Position numbers and translations under genes: made by a program
The notes under the pieces: generated by a model
Seen by the model: only the letters and a program-made list of their open reading frames with translations
Told to the model about the DNA's origin: nothing
Databases searched by the model: none
Shown: positions 1 to 9,585 of the stretch, piece after piece
How positions within the stretch are numbered: position 1 is the first letter of the stretch
Layout: every line of letters begins with the position of its first letter
Source: WVXP01 sp964348095
GTDB lineage: Bacteria; Desulfobacterota; BSN033; WVXP01
NCBI GenBank assembly: GCA_964348095.1
Contig: CAYGBK010000041.1
Coordinates: forward strand, 1 to 64,000
Reading direction: 5' to 3'
Length of the DNA: 64,000 nucleotides

Positions 1-891
1 GGCCGCAGATGGCCGGCCATTGAGAAGACCCTGGAAAGCGAATTTCAGGAGACCCTCGACGTCGTCTTTACTGAAAGTCCCCTCCATGCGACCGAATTAA
101 CCCGGGTGCATCTCGAAAAGGGATACGAGATGGTCGTTGCCCTTGGGGGTGACGGCCTGATCAACGAGGTGGTAAATGGCTTTTTTGAGAGTGATCAAAA
201 CCTATTCCCCCACGCCGTGATGGGCATCATCTCCCTAGGAACAGCGAGTGACTTCGTCAGGACGATGGGATGGGGAAGAGGCCTCCCTGGCGGCGCTCGA
301 CGTTTGGGAGGAATACGAACCCACACCATTGATGTGGGGAAGGCTTCTTTCCAGAATTTCGAAGACGAAAGAGAGGCCCGATACTTCCTCAACGTTGCCG
401 ATTTTGGTTCAGGGGGCGCCGTGGTCGAAAGGGTTAACCGAACCACAAAGGCGTTCGGCGGAACAATCTCCTTTCTCTGGGGAATTCTTTCCACCCTACC
501 CCGTTACAAGAACAAAGAGATCCGGTTTACCATTGATGGCGGTTTGGAAAAGCGTCGAATCATGAACAACCTGATCATTGCCAATGGGCAATTTTATGGC
601 GGGGGGATCAGATCGGCTCCTGATGCAGCCGTTGACGATGGCCTGTTTCAATTCGTGACAATTGGAGATCTGACATTTCCTGAAGTCGTGTGGAATCTAC
701 CGAGATTTCGGAGCGGGGCCTATCTCACCCACCCCAAGGTCGATTCCTACGTCGGGAGGCGCCTTAGCGCAGGTTGCGACGAACCAGTCTTGGTTGAACT
801 GGATGGTGAATTGGTGGGAACACTTCCAGCCGAATTTGAAATACTCCCCAGAACACTCCACGTGAAAGTCCCCGACCTAACGGAGCCATGA
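1..891 (+). CDS. Diacylglycerol/sphingosine-type lipid kinase, 5' end cut off by the window
   Basis: The reading frame is open from base 1, so the gene begins left of the window; the GTG at 106 is internal. It resembles the DAGK catalytic family (YegS/DgkB/LCB5-like), which phosphorylates diacylglycerol or a related lipid alcohol at the inner membrane face using ATP. The nucleotide-binding signature GGDGLINEVVNG is seen at about 145-180. A second family hallmark, a glycine-rich NGQFYGGGIRSAPDA segment followed by DDGLF, lies at about 577-645. The C-terminal beta-sandwich domain appears complete. It converges with the nucleotidyltransferase gene on the other strand. The exact lipid substrate cannot be told. 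Confidence 0.88.
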   Translation, partial: GRRWPAIEKTLESEFQETLDVVFTESPLHATELTRVHLEKGYEMVVALGGDGLINEVVNGFFESDQNLFPHAVMGIISLGTASDFVRTMGWGRGLPGGARRLGGIRTHTIDVGKASFQNFEDEREARYFLNVADFGSGGAVVERVNRTTKAFGGTISFLWGILSTLPRYKNKEIRFTIDGGLEKRRIMNNLIIANGQFYGGGIRSAPDAAVDDGLFQFVTIGDLTFPEVVWNLPRFRSGAYLTHPKVDSYVGRRLSAGCDEPVLVELDGELVGTLPAEFEILPRTLHVKVPDLTEP

Positions 892-983
892 ATCGATGTG
901 TGATTTTGAAAGAGGCCGCTGGCAGCACGACAACCCCCCTTGCCCGGTCGGACAGCGTGGAGGCAATCCACGGTCTCGGCCGT

Positions 984-1811
984 TCATGTATGAGCGTGCA
1001 TTTTCAGGTATTCGTTCGCCGCACGATATCCATGAGGATTTCCCACATCGAAACCGTGTCCCTCCAAATGAATTCCAAAGAGACTTTTCTTCTCGACAAG
1101 ACGTTGAATCACCGGAACATCATCCAATTCTGCGGTTTTATTCCACGAGATGTCAGCGAACATCTCAAAGAAACCTGAATCGAGGATCAGCCGTCCCACA
1201 GCCTTGAGAACCTGTCTCCCTTCCTCGATCATCAAAGGCCCAGGTTTTTTATCCGAAAGATTCAGAACCTGATGGATGGGGCCTTTCACCTTCTCAGTCT
1301 TTAAGACACCGACGTTTCCAAAATTCCGAGCCTCTGGGCTGCTCAATCGCAGGAACCCGACCGCACTTTTCCCCGTCTGCCCTGTTGCTTCAATCATCTG
1401 CCTGAGGGCAGGGACCGAACCGAACAGAAGAAAATCCGGCATCATGACCGCGAAAGGCTCTTGTCCGACAAAGGCTCTCGACAGATAGATCGCATCCCCT
1501 GAACCTCGCGGTGTAGGCTGTTCGATGAATGTTAAACGACACTGCTCGGCCTCCTGTAAAACTCTCTCTCTTTCGTGAGGTCCTTCTATTTCCGGACAGG
1601 CGAGGTAATCCTGCATGGATTTCTTCTTCTTATTGAGAATAATGGCAATCTTTTGAATGCCGGACTGAAAGGCCTCCTCGATACACCAGCGGATCATAGG
1701 TCGATGGCCGACAGGAAGCATTTCCTTAGGCATGCCTCTTGTCAGACCGGACATTCTCATTCCCAACCCACCTGCAGGGATAACAGCCTTGCTCAAACCG
1801 TTAATCATCAA
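984..1811 (-). CDS. GalU-like sugar-1-phosphate nucleotidyltransferase
   Basis: This 275-residue protein has the nucleotidyltransferase fold of UTP-glucose-1-phosphate uridylyltransferases, which make UDP-glucose for envelope polysaccharides. The N-terminal nucleotide loop PAGGLGMRM (residues 12-20) and the PKEMLP motif (about 28-33) are visible. In typical GalU the loop reads GxGTR; here Met replaces Thr, so substrate and activity are less certain. A VMMPDFLL segment near the middle matches the usual VLLPDxxx metal site region. It lies 95 bases downstream of rpoS on the same strand and may be co-transcribed. It could also be a different NDP-sugar synthase, so no symbol is given. Confidence 0.8.
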   Translation of the reverse strand: MMINGLSKAVIPAGGLGMRMSGLTRGMPKEMLPVGHRPMIRWCIEEAFQSGIQKIAIILNKKKKSMQDYLACPEIEGPHERERVLQEAEQCRLTFIEQPTPRGSGDAIYLSRAFVGQEPFAVMMPDFLLFGSVPALRQMIEATGQTGKSAVGFLRLSSPEARNFGNVGVLKTEKVKGPIHQVLNLSDKKPGPLMIEEGRQVLKAVGRLILDSGFFEMFADISWNKTAELDDVPVIQRLVEKKSLFGIHLEGHGFDVGNPHGYRAANEYLKMHAHT

Positions 1812-1906
1812 CGCTGCCTCGGCAAAGCAAACAGCTCAAATCTTATCGGGTAAAGGCGCTAAAGAGAGAAAGGTTGGAGAGAAAAAGACAATGGGGAACC
1901 CGCCAT

Positions 1907-2815
1907 CTACACGGTCTCATCAAAGGCAATTTCCTTTTTTCTGATTATTCGCCGCAATTTAAGAAGCGATTTGTTCTCAATCTGGCGGATTCTCTCCCTC
2001 GTTACTCCCATGATCTTACCAATGGCATCGAGTGTCATAGCTTCCCGGCCGCCAAGGCCGTACCGGTATGAAATCACCCTTCTTTCGTTCGGCGACAAGG
2101 CCTCTAACCAAGACTCAATCTCAGCGACCCGCTCGAAATGGTCGATAACGGTGAAAGGCTTGTCAGAACTCTCGTCCCGAATAACATCCAGGAGCTGGTG
2201 GCCTGAATCGTCGGCCAAGGTGTTCTCAATAGAGTACGTTTTCCGGAGCAGCTCCATCAGATTGTGGACGTCCTGGGTATGGACCTCCATCTCATCGGCG
2301 ATCTCCTCGATACTGGGTTCCCTTCCGAGGGTCTGGTTTAACGTTTTTGCGGTCCGCATGAGTCGTCCCAGTTCACTCGCAACATGGACCGGGAGCCGAA
2401 CGATCCGAGATTGGTTGGCCACGGCCCTCTCGATAGACTGTTTGATCCACCAGGTCGCATAGGTCGAAAACCTCGTCTCCCGATCGGGTAGGAATTTCTC
2501 GACCGCCTTTATGAGTCCAATATTGCCCTCCGCGATCAAATCAGACAAGGCGAGTCCCCGGTGTAGGTACTTCTTTGCTATTTTCACCACGAGCCGTAGG
2601 TTCGACTCTATCATCTCGGTGCGAGCGGATTCATCTCCCTCGGCGATCCTTATCGCCAGTTCCTTCTCCTGTTTCGATGTGAGGAGGGGAGATTTTCTGA
2701 TCTCCCGCAAATAGATCTGGACAGAGTCTCCAGGGTCGTCTGCCTTTTTTCGGTGAGCCCCCTCGGATTCATCCTCGCCATCTAAAGTCGATGTCGATTC
2801 GTCGTATTCGTCCAA
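1907..2815 (-). CDS. rpoS: RNA polymerase sigma factor RpoS-like (sigma-70 family group 2)
   Basis: A 302-residue primary-like sigma factor without region 1.1. Region 1.2 (DSVQIYLREIRKSPLLT), region 2 (RLVVKIAKKYLHRGLALSDL, FSTYATWWIKQSIERAV), region 3 and the region 4 helix-turn-helix (TLDAIGKIMGVTRERIRQIE) appear in order. Its place after mutS, pcm and an NlpD-like gene is the classic rpoS neighbourhood, which decides RpoS over other group 2 factors. The start is TTG at 2815, preceded by AGGGGGAC at good distance; the first in-frame ATG lies deep in the conserved region, so TTG is very probably real. It would direct stationary-phase or stress transcription. Confidence 0.9.
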   Translation of the reverse strand: MDEYDESTSTLDGEDESEGAHRKKADDPGDSVQIYLREIRKSPLLTSKQEKELAIRIAEGDESARTEMIESNLRLVVKIAKKYLHRGLALSDLIAEGNIGLIKAVEKFLPDRETRFSTYATWWIKQSIERAVANQSRIVRLPVHVASELGRLMRTAKTLNQTLGREPSIEEIADEMEVHTQDVHNLMELLRKTYSIENTLADDSGHQLLDVIRDESSDKPFTVIDHFERVAEIESWLEALSPNERRVISYRYGLGGREAMTLDAIGKIMGVTRERIRQIENKSLLKLRRIIRKKEIAFDETV

Positions 2816-2824
2816 CTTGTCCCC

Positions 2825-3613
2825 CTATGGCAAAACCAAGAGTGGATCAATGGGTTTGTTATGGTTCCGAATCTCAAAATGTAGATGGGAGCCCGTTGCC
2901 CTACCACTCCGTCCCACTCGGGCAATAACCTGCCCCTTTTTAACGGTGTTTCCTTCACGAACGAGGTTGGCTGCATTGTGAGCATAGACGGTTGTAAAAG
3001 TAGGTCCATGCTTGATGATAACAATATTTCCATATCCTTTAATCTCATCGCCGCTGTAAATCACCTTTCCGGAATCTGCAGCTCTTATTGGAGTCCCCCG
3101 GGCCGCGTCGATATCTATCCCATCGTGCTTTCTACTCTGGCTCCGTCCGAATTTCTTCATGATGGGTCCTCTCACTGGCCACATGAAACGCCCCTTTGCC
3201 TTGGCCAGGTCGACTTTCGTCCCCTTTCGCCCTGATGGCCCCAAGTCTTCGATATAGATACCCACGTGGCGTACCTTTTTGGCCCCCGGGATAAAGATCT
3301 TCTGCCCCGCCTTAATCTCATTCACGTTCCTTATGCCATTGATTCTTGCCACTCGGTACATGTCCACATTGTAGGTCTTGCTGATTCGCCATAAGGTCTG
3401 ATGTCTTTTAACAGTATGGTAGACTCCCCTCGTCTTTTGCCCGGGGCTGTCAACAACCGGTCTTCGCGACGAAGTCATACACCCTTGGAGAAGTAACAGG
3501 ACGACCAGAAGGGTAAGGATACGGGGGACCACAAAAGGGGGAATCATACCCACCACCGATGATCTCTCTTCGAAGGGAACCTTCCGAAGAAGCGATTTGG
3601 ATTTCCTCAGCAT
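2825..3613 (-). CDS. nlpD: NlpD-like lipoprotein: LysM plus M23 peptidase domain
   Basis: A 262-residue envelope protein that binds peptidoglycan and acts in cell-wall hydrolysis or amidase activation. A hydrophobic segment ends in a lipobox LLQGC (about residues 41-45), a LysM domain follows (about 66-110), then an M23/LytM domain (about 160-258). The M23 metal ligands HxxxD (HDGID) and HxH (HLHFE) are both intact, unlike E. coli NlpD, where the site is degenerate. ATG at 3613 has an AAGGGG ribosome site; an internal ATG at 3547 would give a more usual short signal peptide. It ends 9 bases before rpoS. Confidence 0.9.
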   Translation of the reverse strand: MLRKSKSLLRKVPFEERSSVVGMIPPFVVPRILTLLVVLLLLQGCMTSSRRPVVDSPGQKTRGVYHTVKRHQTLWRISKTYNVDMYRVARINGIRNVNEIKAGQKIFIPGAKKVRHVGIYIEDLGPSGRKGTKVDLAKAKGRFMWPVRGPIMKKFGRSQSRKHDGIDIDAARGTPIRAADSGKVIYSGDEIKGYGNIVIIKHGPTFTTVYAHNAANLVREGNTVKKGQVIARVGRSGRATGSHLHFEIRNHNKPIDPLLVLP

Positions 3614-3709
3614 AGCCGTCCCCTTATCCGTTCTGAGAAGAACCCCCCAAGCATCACTACATATAGGCCTATTGGGGAGGCGCCACGATTTTGAATCGAG
3701 TGCACCAAC

Positions 3710-4357
3710 TCAGTCCCCTTCTTCCCACCCATATTTGCCAATGAGTTTCACAAACCGACAGCCGCCCAAATTCTTTTTCACGACTTTATGCTCTTCGGTC
3801 GTCACTTTGAAGAGATCCTGCAGCCCCGCTTCACCCACGGGAATCACCATATGGCCGCCTACGGCCAGTTGTTCGATGAGAGGTTGAGGAATTTCAGGGG
3901 CCCCTGCCGTGACCATTATAGCGTCAAATGGGGCCTTCTCCTTCCACCCGTAGGTTCCATCAAAGATTTTAATCTCCACATTGAAACAATTCAACTGGTC
4001 AAGGATCCTCCGGGCCCTCGAGGCCAGATCGGCAATTCTTTCGATGGTGTAAACTTTTTCTGCCAGCTCGGCGAGGATCGCCGTCTGATAACCTGAACCT
4101 GTCCCGATTTCCAGCACGTTCTCATGGCCCTCGAGTTCGAGACCTTCTGTCATAAGGGCCACCATATAAGGCTGGGAGATGGTCTGACCGTGACCGATGG
4201 GGAGAGGATAGTCGTTATATGCCTGGCTCTGGAGGGCCTCCTCAACAAAAAGATGTCTGGAAATCTTCCGCATAACGTCTATGACCCTTGGGTCCTTGAT
4301 GCCACGGGCAATTATCTGGTCTTCCACCATTCGGTTTTTAGCCCTCGAGAAATCCAT
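3710..4357 (-). CDS. pcm: Protein-L-isoaspartate O-methyltransferase
   Basis: A 215-residue methyltransferase that repairs isoaspartyl residues in aged proteins using S-adenosylmethionine. The SAM-binding motif I VLEIGTGSGYQTAIL and the family motif PLPIGHGQTISQPYMVALM are both clear, and the length is normal. It follows mutS by 9 bases and precedes nlpD by about 100 bases. In that gap a CCTCCCCAA...TTGGGGGG inverted repeat with a T-rich tail on the minus strand could be a weak attenuator. SurE, often upstream of pcm, is absent here; mutS takes that place. Confidence 0.95.
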   Translation of the reverse strand: MDFSRAKNRMVEDQIIARGIKDPRVIDVMRKISRHLFVEEALQSQAYNDYPLPIGHGQTISQPYMVALMTEGLELEGHENVLEIGTGSGYQTAILAELAEKVYTIERIADLASRARRILDQLNCFNVEIKIFDGTYGWKEKAPFDAIMVTAGAPEIPQPLIEQLAVGGHMVIPVGEAGLQDLFKVTTEEHKVVKKNLGGCRFVKLIGKYGWEEGD

Positions 4358-4367
4358 GCGTCCAGGC

Positions 4368-6986
4368 CTAAGTCACCTCCTCAAGTCGCTTCTTCAGTTC
4401 ATAAAGCTTATTGATGGCTTCTACGGGGCTCATCGTATCGATGGAAATACGCCGCAATTCTTCCCTGATCCATTCATCATCAGCGGAAAAAAGCTCCATC
4501 TGACCGATTGAGGTGGTTTCCCCTCTTTTGACAGCAAGCCTCGGAATCCCTCCCTTCGTCAATTCACCACTCTCGAGATTCCCCAAGATCTCTTTGGCCC
4601 GATCGATCACCTTTTGAGGCAGACCAGCCAGGCGAGCAACCTGGATGCCATAGCTACGGCTCGCGCTTCCGGGAACGATCCTCCGCAGAAAGATAACTTC
4701 CTCGTTCCACTCCCGTACGGCAAAGTTGAAATTCTTGACCCTAGGTTTCGTGAGCGCCAATTCCGTCAGCTCGTGATAATGGGTGGCGAAGAGCGTCTTG
4801 GCCCTCACCTCTGGGACGTCATGAATGTACTCCGCAACAGCCCAGGCAATACTCAGTCCATCGAAAGTACTGGTCCCCCTCCCAATCTCATCCAAAATGA
4901 TCAGGCTTCTGGGAGTGGCTTCAGTAAGAATGCGAGCCGTCTCCATCATCTCTGTCATAAAGGTAGACTGGCCACGAACAATGTTATCCGAGGCCCCTAC
5001 CCTGGTGAAAATGCGATCCACGACGCCATTGGTTACAGATTCAGCAGGGACAAAGCTGCCCATCTGCGCCATGAGCGCAATAAGGGCAACCTGTCGCAAG
5101 AAAGTCGATTTACCGGCCATATTTGGTCCTGTGATGATCAGAAGTTGATTTTCCTCACAATCGCACAGAACATCATTGGGAACAAAAACCTCCCCAGGAT
5201 GAAGCTCTTCCACGACTGGATGACGCCCACCGCGAATGACAACCTCTGTTCCCTCATTGAGACTTGGCTTTGTGTAACTGTTCCGATCAGCCACCTCCGC
5301 AAACGAGGCCAAAACATCGAGGTCTGCGAGGTTGGACGCAGTATGCTGGATTCTCCGATTCTCTTGGGAAACCTGCCTGCGAATCTGATCGAATAGCTCG
5401 TACTCGAGCCGGTTGATCTTCTCTTCAGCCCCTAGCACCCTAGATTCATAGTCCTTGAGGCGTGGTGTGATAAACCGTTCGGCATTGGTAAGGGTCTGCT
5501 TACGAATGTAATCCTCTGGAACTCGGTCGAGATGAGTCTTGGTGATTTCGATGTAATAACCGAAAACCTGGTTGAAACGCACTTTGAGGGAGTTGATAGC
5601 CGTCCGGTCCCTCTCCTCCTTCTCCAGTTGGGCAATCCACGTCTTGCCTTCTCGAATCACCTGCCTGAGATCATCGAGCTCTCCGCTATATCCCTCCTTT
5701 ATGATTCCACCTTCTTTCAGCGTCGGTGGGGCGTCTTCTCGAATGCTTTCTTCAATGAGCCGGCCCACGTCTTGAAGGTCGTCCAGGCCGGCAAAAATCT
5801 GTCGAAGGAGCGGTACGGTAAACCCACCAAGGGTACTCCTGATTTTTGGAAGCCTGTGGATTGACTCCTTTAAGGAGGTGAGATCCCTCCCTGTAGCCCG
5901 TGCCATGGCTATGCGCGTGTTCAGTCGTTCAAGATCATAAACGGCTTTGAGCGACTCCCTGAGTTCCAGTCGCTCCATTTTCTTTTCAATCAGGTTTTCA
6001 ACGGCATCCAGGCGTCGGGCGATCTCCTTCAGATCCAACAATGGATAGAGTAACCACTGTCTAATCGTTCTCGCACCCATAGCGGTCACAGAACTATCGA
6101 GGACGCCCAGAAGTGATCCCCTTACCTTCCCTTCTGCCAGGCTCTGCGTCAGTTCGAGATTCCGTTTGGTCGTCTCATCCACCACCATGTAATCATGGAT
6201 GCGGAGGACCTTGAGGCCCTTAATATGGGCAAGGGCGGATTTGTCATTCTCATTGATGTATCGAATCACTGCGCCGGCTGCTGCCAATGCCTCTTCGCTT
6301 TCGGGTCTATCAAGACCAATCTCCTCAAAGGAACTGTAATGTTCTTCTAGATACCGTTTTGCTTCGGTAGGATCAAAATAGGTATCTGGAAGCATGTTGA
6401 TAAAACGATCTCCCATTGATCGCTTGAAAGAACCAAACTCTGGGATACACTGAAAGCCCTCCGAAAGAAGAATCTCCTTAGGATCGTTCCGCGTGGCCTC
6501 ATTCATCAGGCTCTCACAGTCCCCCACCTGACAGACTTTAAACTCGCCGGTAGAAATGTCTAGAAGGGCAATGCCGAACCGGTTTTCATGGGTGGAGATC
6601 GCCATGAGATAGTTGTTCGATTTTGCCTCAAGATAGTCACCCTCGACGACCGTTCCGGGAGTAACCACTCGGACGACTTCCCTCTTGACAAGCCCTTTTG
6701 CTAACTTTGGATCTTCAGTCTGCTCGCAGATAGCAACCTTATGTCCTCGCTGAATGAGCTTGGCGATGTATGAGTCTGCTGCGTGATAGGGAACTCCGCA
6801 AAGGGGCGCGCTTTCGTCGTCCCCTTTGTTTCTCGATGTCAACGTGATCTCGAGCTCCCGTGAAGCGACCTCCGCGTCTTCGAAAAACATCTCGTAGAAG
6901 TCTCCCATCCGATAAAAGAGAATGGCATCCGGGTATTCGCTCTTGATACGGAGGTACTGCTCAATCATCGGAGTTCGCGCAGCCAT
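4368..6986 (-). CDS. mutS: DNA mismatch repair protein MutS
   Basis: A full-length 872-residue MutS, which recognises mismatches and starts repair together with MutL. The mismatch-reading motif FYE sits at residues 30-32 (GDFYEMF). The Walker A motif GPNMAGKST, Walker B region LIILDEIGRGTSTFDG and the FATHYHEL motif are all intact in the C-terminal ATPase. An AAGGA ribosome site precedes the ATG at 6986. It is the first gene of a run continuing into pcm, nlpD and rpoS, an arrangement that would tie mismatch repair to stress-sigma expression. Confidence 0.97.
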   Translation of the reverse strand: MAARTPMIEQYLRIKSEYPDAILFYRMGDFYEMFFEDAEVASRELEITLTSRNKGDDESAPLCGVPYHAADSYIAKLIQRGHKVAICEQTEDPKLAKGLVKREVVRVVTPGTVVEGDYLEAKSNNYLMAISTHENRFGIALLDISTGEFKVCQVGDCESLMNEATRNDPKEILLSEGFQCIPEFGSFKRSMGDRFINMLPDTYFDPTEAKRYLEEHYSSFEEIGLDRPESEEALAAAGAVIRYINENDKSALAHIKGLKVLRIHDYMVVDETTKRNLELTQSLAEGKVRGSLLGVLDSSVTAMGARTIRQWLLYPLLDLKEIARRLDAVENLIEKKMERLELRESLKAVYDLERLNTRIAMARATGRDLTSLKESIHRLPKIRSTLGGFTVPLLRQIFAGLDDLQDVGRLIEESIREDAPPTLKEGGIIKEGYSGELDDLRQVIREGKTWIAQLEKEERDRTAINSLKVRFNQVFGYYIEITKTHLDRVPEDYIRKQTLTNAERFITPRLKDYESRVLGAEEKINRLEYELFDQIRRQVSQENRRIQHTASNLADLDVLASFAEVADRNSYTKPSLNEGTEVVIRGGRHPVVEELHPGEVFVPNDVLCDCEENQLLIITGPNMAGKSTFLRQVALIALMAQMGSFVPAESVTNGVVDRIFTRVGASDNIVRGQSTFMTEMMETARILTEATPRSLIILDEIGRGTSTFDGLSIAWAVAEYIHDVPEVRAKTLFATHYHELTELALTKPRVKNFNFAVREWNEEVIFLRRIVPGSASRSYGIQVARLAGLPQKVIDRAKEILGNLESGELTKGGIPRLAVKRGETTSIGQMELFSADDEWIREELRRISIDTMSPVEAINKLYELKKRLEEVT

Positions 6987-7409
6987 GAGGGGATCCTTAC
7001 TCCTCTATGGAGTGACCTCTCTTCAGGTCAGACGGAAGAGAACCCTGTACAGAGAGCCATATGGTTAATGTGGTCTATCCAGGCCGGACAGGCACCTCCC
7101 AAAGGCCCTGTCCAAACTCACGGGCAGTTGACTCTCTCCTTGTCTCGGGCAAAAGATCCTCACCAAGAAGCTGATGGCTTCACCCGGAGAGATAGTGAGT
7201 CCAATCGAGAAAACGAAAAGAGCCTCTTTGGATGACGGCTAATTAAATTTAGCAAAATGAGGATGAAAAGTAAAAACCAAAACGAACCACAGGGTGGATA
7301 CCTTTCCTCGCTCTTGGCATTCGGGAGCAGTTAGGGAAGAATCCTCGGGACATGTGTCGCAGCGAGCCGCCGGGTGATGATTGGACAGGGGGGTCTCAGT
7401 GCTGTTCTT
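6987..7409. other. Intergenic stretch between argC and mutS
   Basis: No open frame, tRNA or terminator could be supported here. It must hold the mutS promoter on the minus strand, but I see no clear -35/-10 pair. An A-rich patch lies at about 7230-7285. Confidence 0.5.
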
Positions 7410-8447
7410 TTACGGGAATAAGGCCGTCCTTTCCAATCCCATGTTCTCGGGAAATCCACACATGAGATTCATATTCTGAACGGCCTGACCAGATGCTCCC
7501 TTGACCAAATTGTCGATGGCAGAGACGATTACACCCCGCTGTTGGTCTTGTACCACTTTCAGACCGATATCACAGAAGTTCGACCCCCTGACGTCAGAGA
7601 CGTTGGGATATTGTCCTGGGGGACACACCCTGACAAAGAATTCTCCCTCATAGAACCTCCTGTATAAATCTACAAGGCCTTCTGTGTCCTGCGGGCGCTT
7701 GAGTTTCACGTAAATGGTGCTGAGAATGCCACGATCCATTGGGATCAGATGTGGAACAAAAACAGTTCGGACAGGCTCCTGGGCAAGCCGGTTGAGTTCC
7801 TGTTCAATCTCGGGATGATGCCTGTGCTCCAGGACCTTATATGCTTTGAGGCTCTCGTTTACCTCACAATAGTGGGTTGACAAGACCGGATCCCGGCCAG
7901 CGCCACTGACTCCCGATTTAGCGTCGATCACAATATGGGAGAGGTCGACGAGCTTCTCTTTGACCAGTGGACCCAACCCAAGGACAGCCCCGGTGGGGTA
8001 GCAGCCAGGGTTTCCGACAATCCGGGCTGTCCGGATAGCGTCCCGGTGAAGCTCCGGGAGCCCGTATGCGGACTTCTTGAGCAGATTCACACACCGGTGG
8101 GGCTCATACCACCTCTCGTACACCGCGGGGTCGGTGAACCGGAAGTCCGCACTCAAGTCAACCACTTTCTTTTCCCGGTTATGAAAATGGGGAACGATCT
8201 CCATTGCTGTCTTATGGGGAACCGCTGTAAAAACAAAATCTGACTGTTCTGCGATCGTATCAAAGTTCAGCGGCTGGCAGACGAGGTCGATTTGGCCTCG
8301 GAGGGCTGCAAATACCCTGTCAATGGGCTGGCCCTCATATGTCCTAGACGTCAAAACAGAGATTCGGATTTGCGGGTGATAGAGCAGAATCCGAAGTAAT
8401 TCGACGCCAGTATATCCGGTAGCTCCGACAATAGCGACTCTCAGCAT
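7410..8447 (-). CDS. argC: N-acetyl-gamma-glutamyl-phosphate reductase
   Basis: A 345-residue NADPH-dependent enzyme of arginine synthesis that reduces N-acetylglutamyl phosphate to the semialdehyde. The Rossmann motif VAIVGATGYTGVELLRIL opens the protein, and the catalytic cysteine lies in GNPGCYPTG (Cys149). The length is normal for the long ArgC class. It follows rplM-rpsI, an order common in deltaproteobacteria, but the strong terminator after rpsI suggests partial separation or readthrough control. Confidence 0.96.
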   Translation of the reverse strand: MLRVAIVGATGYTGVELLRILLYHPQIRISVLTSRTYEGQPIDRVFAALRGQIDLVCQPLNFDTIAEQSDFVFTAVPHKTAMEIVPHFHNREKKVVDLSADFRFTDPAVYERWYEPHRCVNLLKKSAYGLPELHRDAIRTARIVGNPGCYPTGAVLGLGPLVKEKLVDLSHIVIDAKSGVSGAGRDPVLSTHYCEVNESLKAYKVLEHRHHPEIEQELNRLAQEPVRTVFVPHLIPMDRGILSTIYVKLKRPQDTEGLVDLYRRFYEGEFFVRVCPPGQYPNVSDVRGSNFCDIGLKVVQDQQRGVIVSAIDNLVKGASGQAVQNMNLMCGFPENMGLERTALFP

Positions 8448-8629
8448 CCTGTCCTCTCCAAGACGGCGTATCGAATTCTATTCATAAAATAAAAAAACAT
8501 AAAATCATGAACATAAATTCGATTTCCTAGAAACCACATGAAGTATTGAGATTCCTTTACACACCCAGTATTCTCTCGGCCTCGAATCCACGGTCCGCGA
8601 TGCAATGGGTTCACGGGAAAAACCGTGCC

Positions 8630-8654
8630 AAAAAAAAAGAGGCCAACAGGCCTC
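8630..8654 (-). terminator. Intrinsic terminator after rpsI
   Basis: On the minus strand a perfect 6-bp stem GAGGCC/GGCCTC with a TGTT loop is followed at once by nine T residues. It begins only about 7 bases after the rpsI stop, so it should end most rplM-rpsI transcripts before argC. Confidence 0.9.
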
Positions 8655-8660
8655 CGGAGT

Positions 8661-9050
8661 TTAACGCTTGGAGTATTGAAAGCTTGCCCGGGCGCCCCGC
8701 TTTCCGTACTTCTTTCTCTCTTTGACGCGAGGATCACGAGTTAAAAAACCTGCCTTCTTCAGCACTTCACGATGCTCTGGGTCATGGCCAAGAAGTGCCC
8801 TGGCAATTCCGTGTTTGATTGCTCCAGCCTGGCCCGATATGCCACCCCCGTGGACATTCGCATAGACATCAAACTGCCCCACCGTTTGGGTCACTTCAAA
8901 AGGTTGATTGATAATCATTTTGAGCGTCTCTCTACCGAAGAAATCGTCCAGGGTTCTTTTGTTCACAACGAATGCGCCGGTCCCGGGTTGCAGCCAAATT
9001 CGGGCAACCGATGTTTTTCGCCGTCCCGTTGCGTAGTACTTGTCTGCCAT
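8661..9050 (-). CDS. rpsI: 30S ribosomal protein S9
   Basis: The 129-residue small-subunit protein S9, whose C-terminal tail reaches the P site. The N-terminal YYATGRRKTSVARIWL and the C-terminal KKYGKRGARASFQYSKR are diagnostic, and the length matches the family. A GGAGGAATT ribosome site sits just before the ATG. It follows rplM by 74 bases and is closed by a strong intrinsic terminator. Confidence 0.99.
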   Translation of the reverse strand: MADKYYATGRRKTSVARIWLQPGTGAFVVNKRTLDDFFGRETLKMIINQPFEVTQTVGQFDVYANVHGGGISGQAGAIKHGIARALLGHDPEHREVLKKAGFLTRDPRVKERKKYGKRGARASFQYSKR

Positions 9051-9124
9051 AATTCCTCCAAAAACTCCAGCTTCAGCTTTCGGTCATGATTGCCGATGCG
9101 AATAGCCGACAACTGACCGTGATT

Positions 9125-9556
9125 CTAGATTTCGAGTGGTTGAGGCTGTTGGGCCTGGTGAGGATGGTCAGGGCCAGCGTAAACCTTGAGTTTTCTGAAC
9201 ATCTTTCTACCAAGAGGGTTTTTGGGAAGCATCCCCTTCACAGCCTTTTTCAGGACCATCTCCGGCCTTTTAGCCAACAATTCCCTCGCATTGATAGACT
9301 TCAAACCTCCAGGATAACCCGTATGCCAATGATATACTTTCTTCTCCATTTTCTTGGCAGTCAAACGAATCTTATCAGCGTTGACAACGACCACAAAATC
9401 GCCTGTATCGACGTGGGGGGTATAAATGGTCTTTGTCTTCCCTCGGAGGATTTTTGCCAACTGAGTCGCAAGCCGGCCTAAGACCTTTCCCTCGGCGTCC
9501 ACAAGGTACCAATCTCTCTCGATCTCTTCTTTCTTCGCACTGTATGTCTTCATCAT
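9125..9556 (-). CDS. rplM: 50S ribosomal protein L13
   Basis: The 143-residue large-subunit protein L13, an early assembly protein. The segments WYLVDAEGKVLGRLA, YTPHVDTGDFVVVVNADKI and KGMLPKNPLGRKMFRKLKVY are family signatures. It is first in the rplM-rpsI unit and has a near-consensus promoter just upstream at 9586-9614. Confidence 0.99.
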   Translation of the reverse strand: MMKTYSAKKEEIERDWYLVDAEGKVLGRLATQLAKILRGKTKTIYTPHVDTGDFVVVVNADKIRLTAKKMEKKVYHWHTGYPGGLKSINARELLAKRPEMVLKKAVKGMLPKNPLGRKMFRKLKVYAGPDHPHQAQQPQPLEI

Positions 9557-9585
9557 TCCACTATCCCAGTCTCCATAAGTACTAG

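Noticed and set aside
106..891. GTG at 106 as start of the lipid kinase
   Set aside because: The same frame continues upstream to base 1 with plausible family sequence, so the gene is cut by the window and the GTG is internal.
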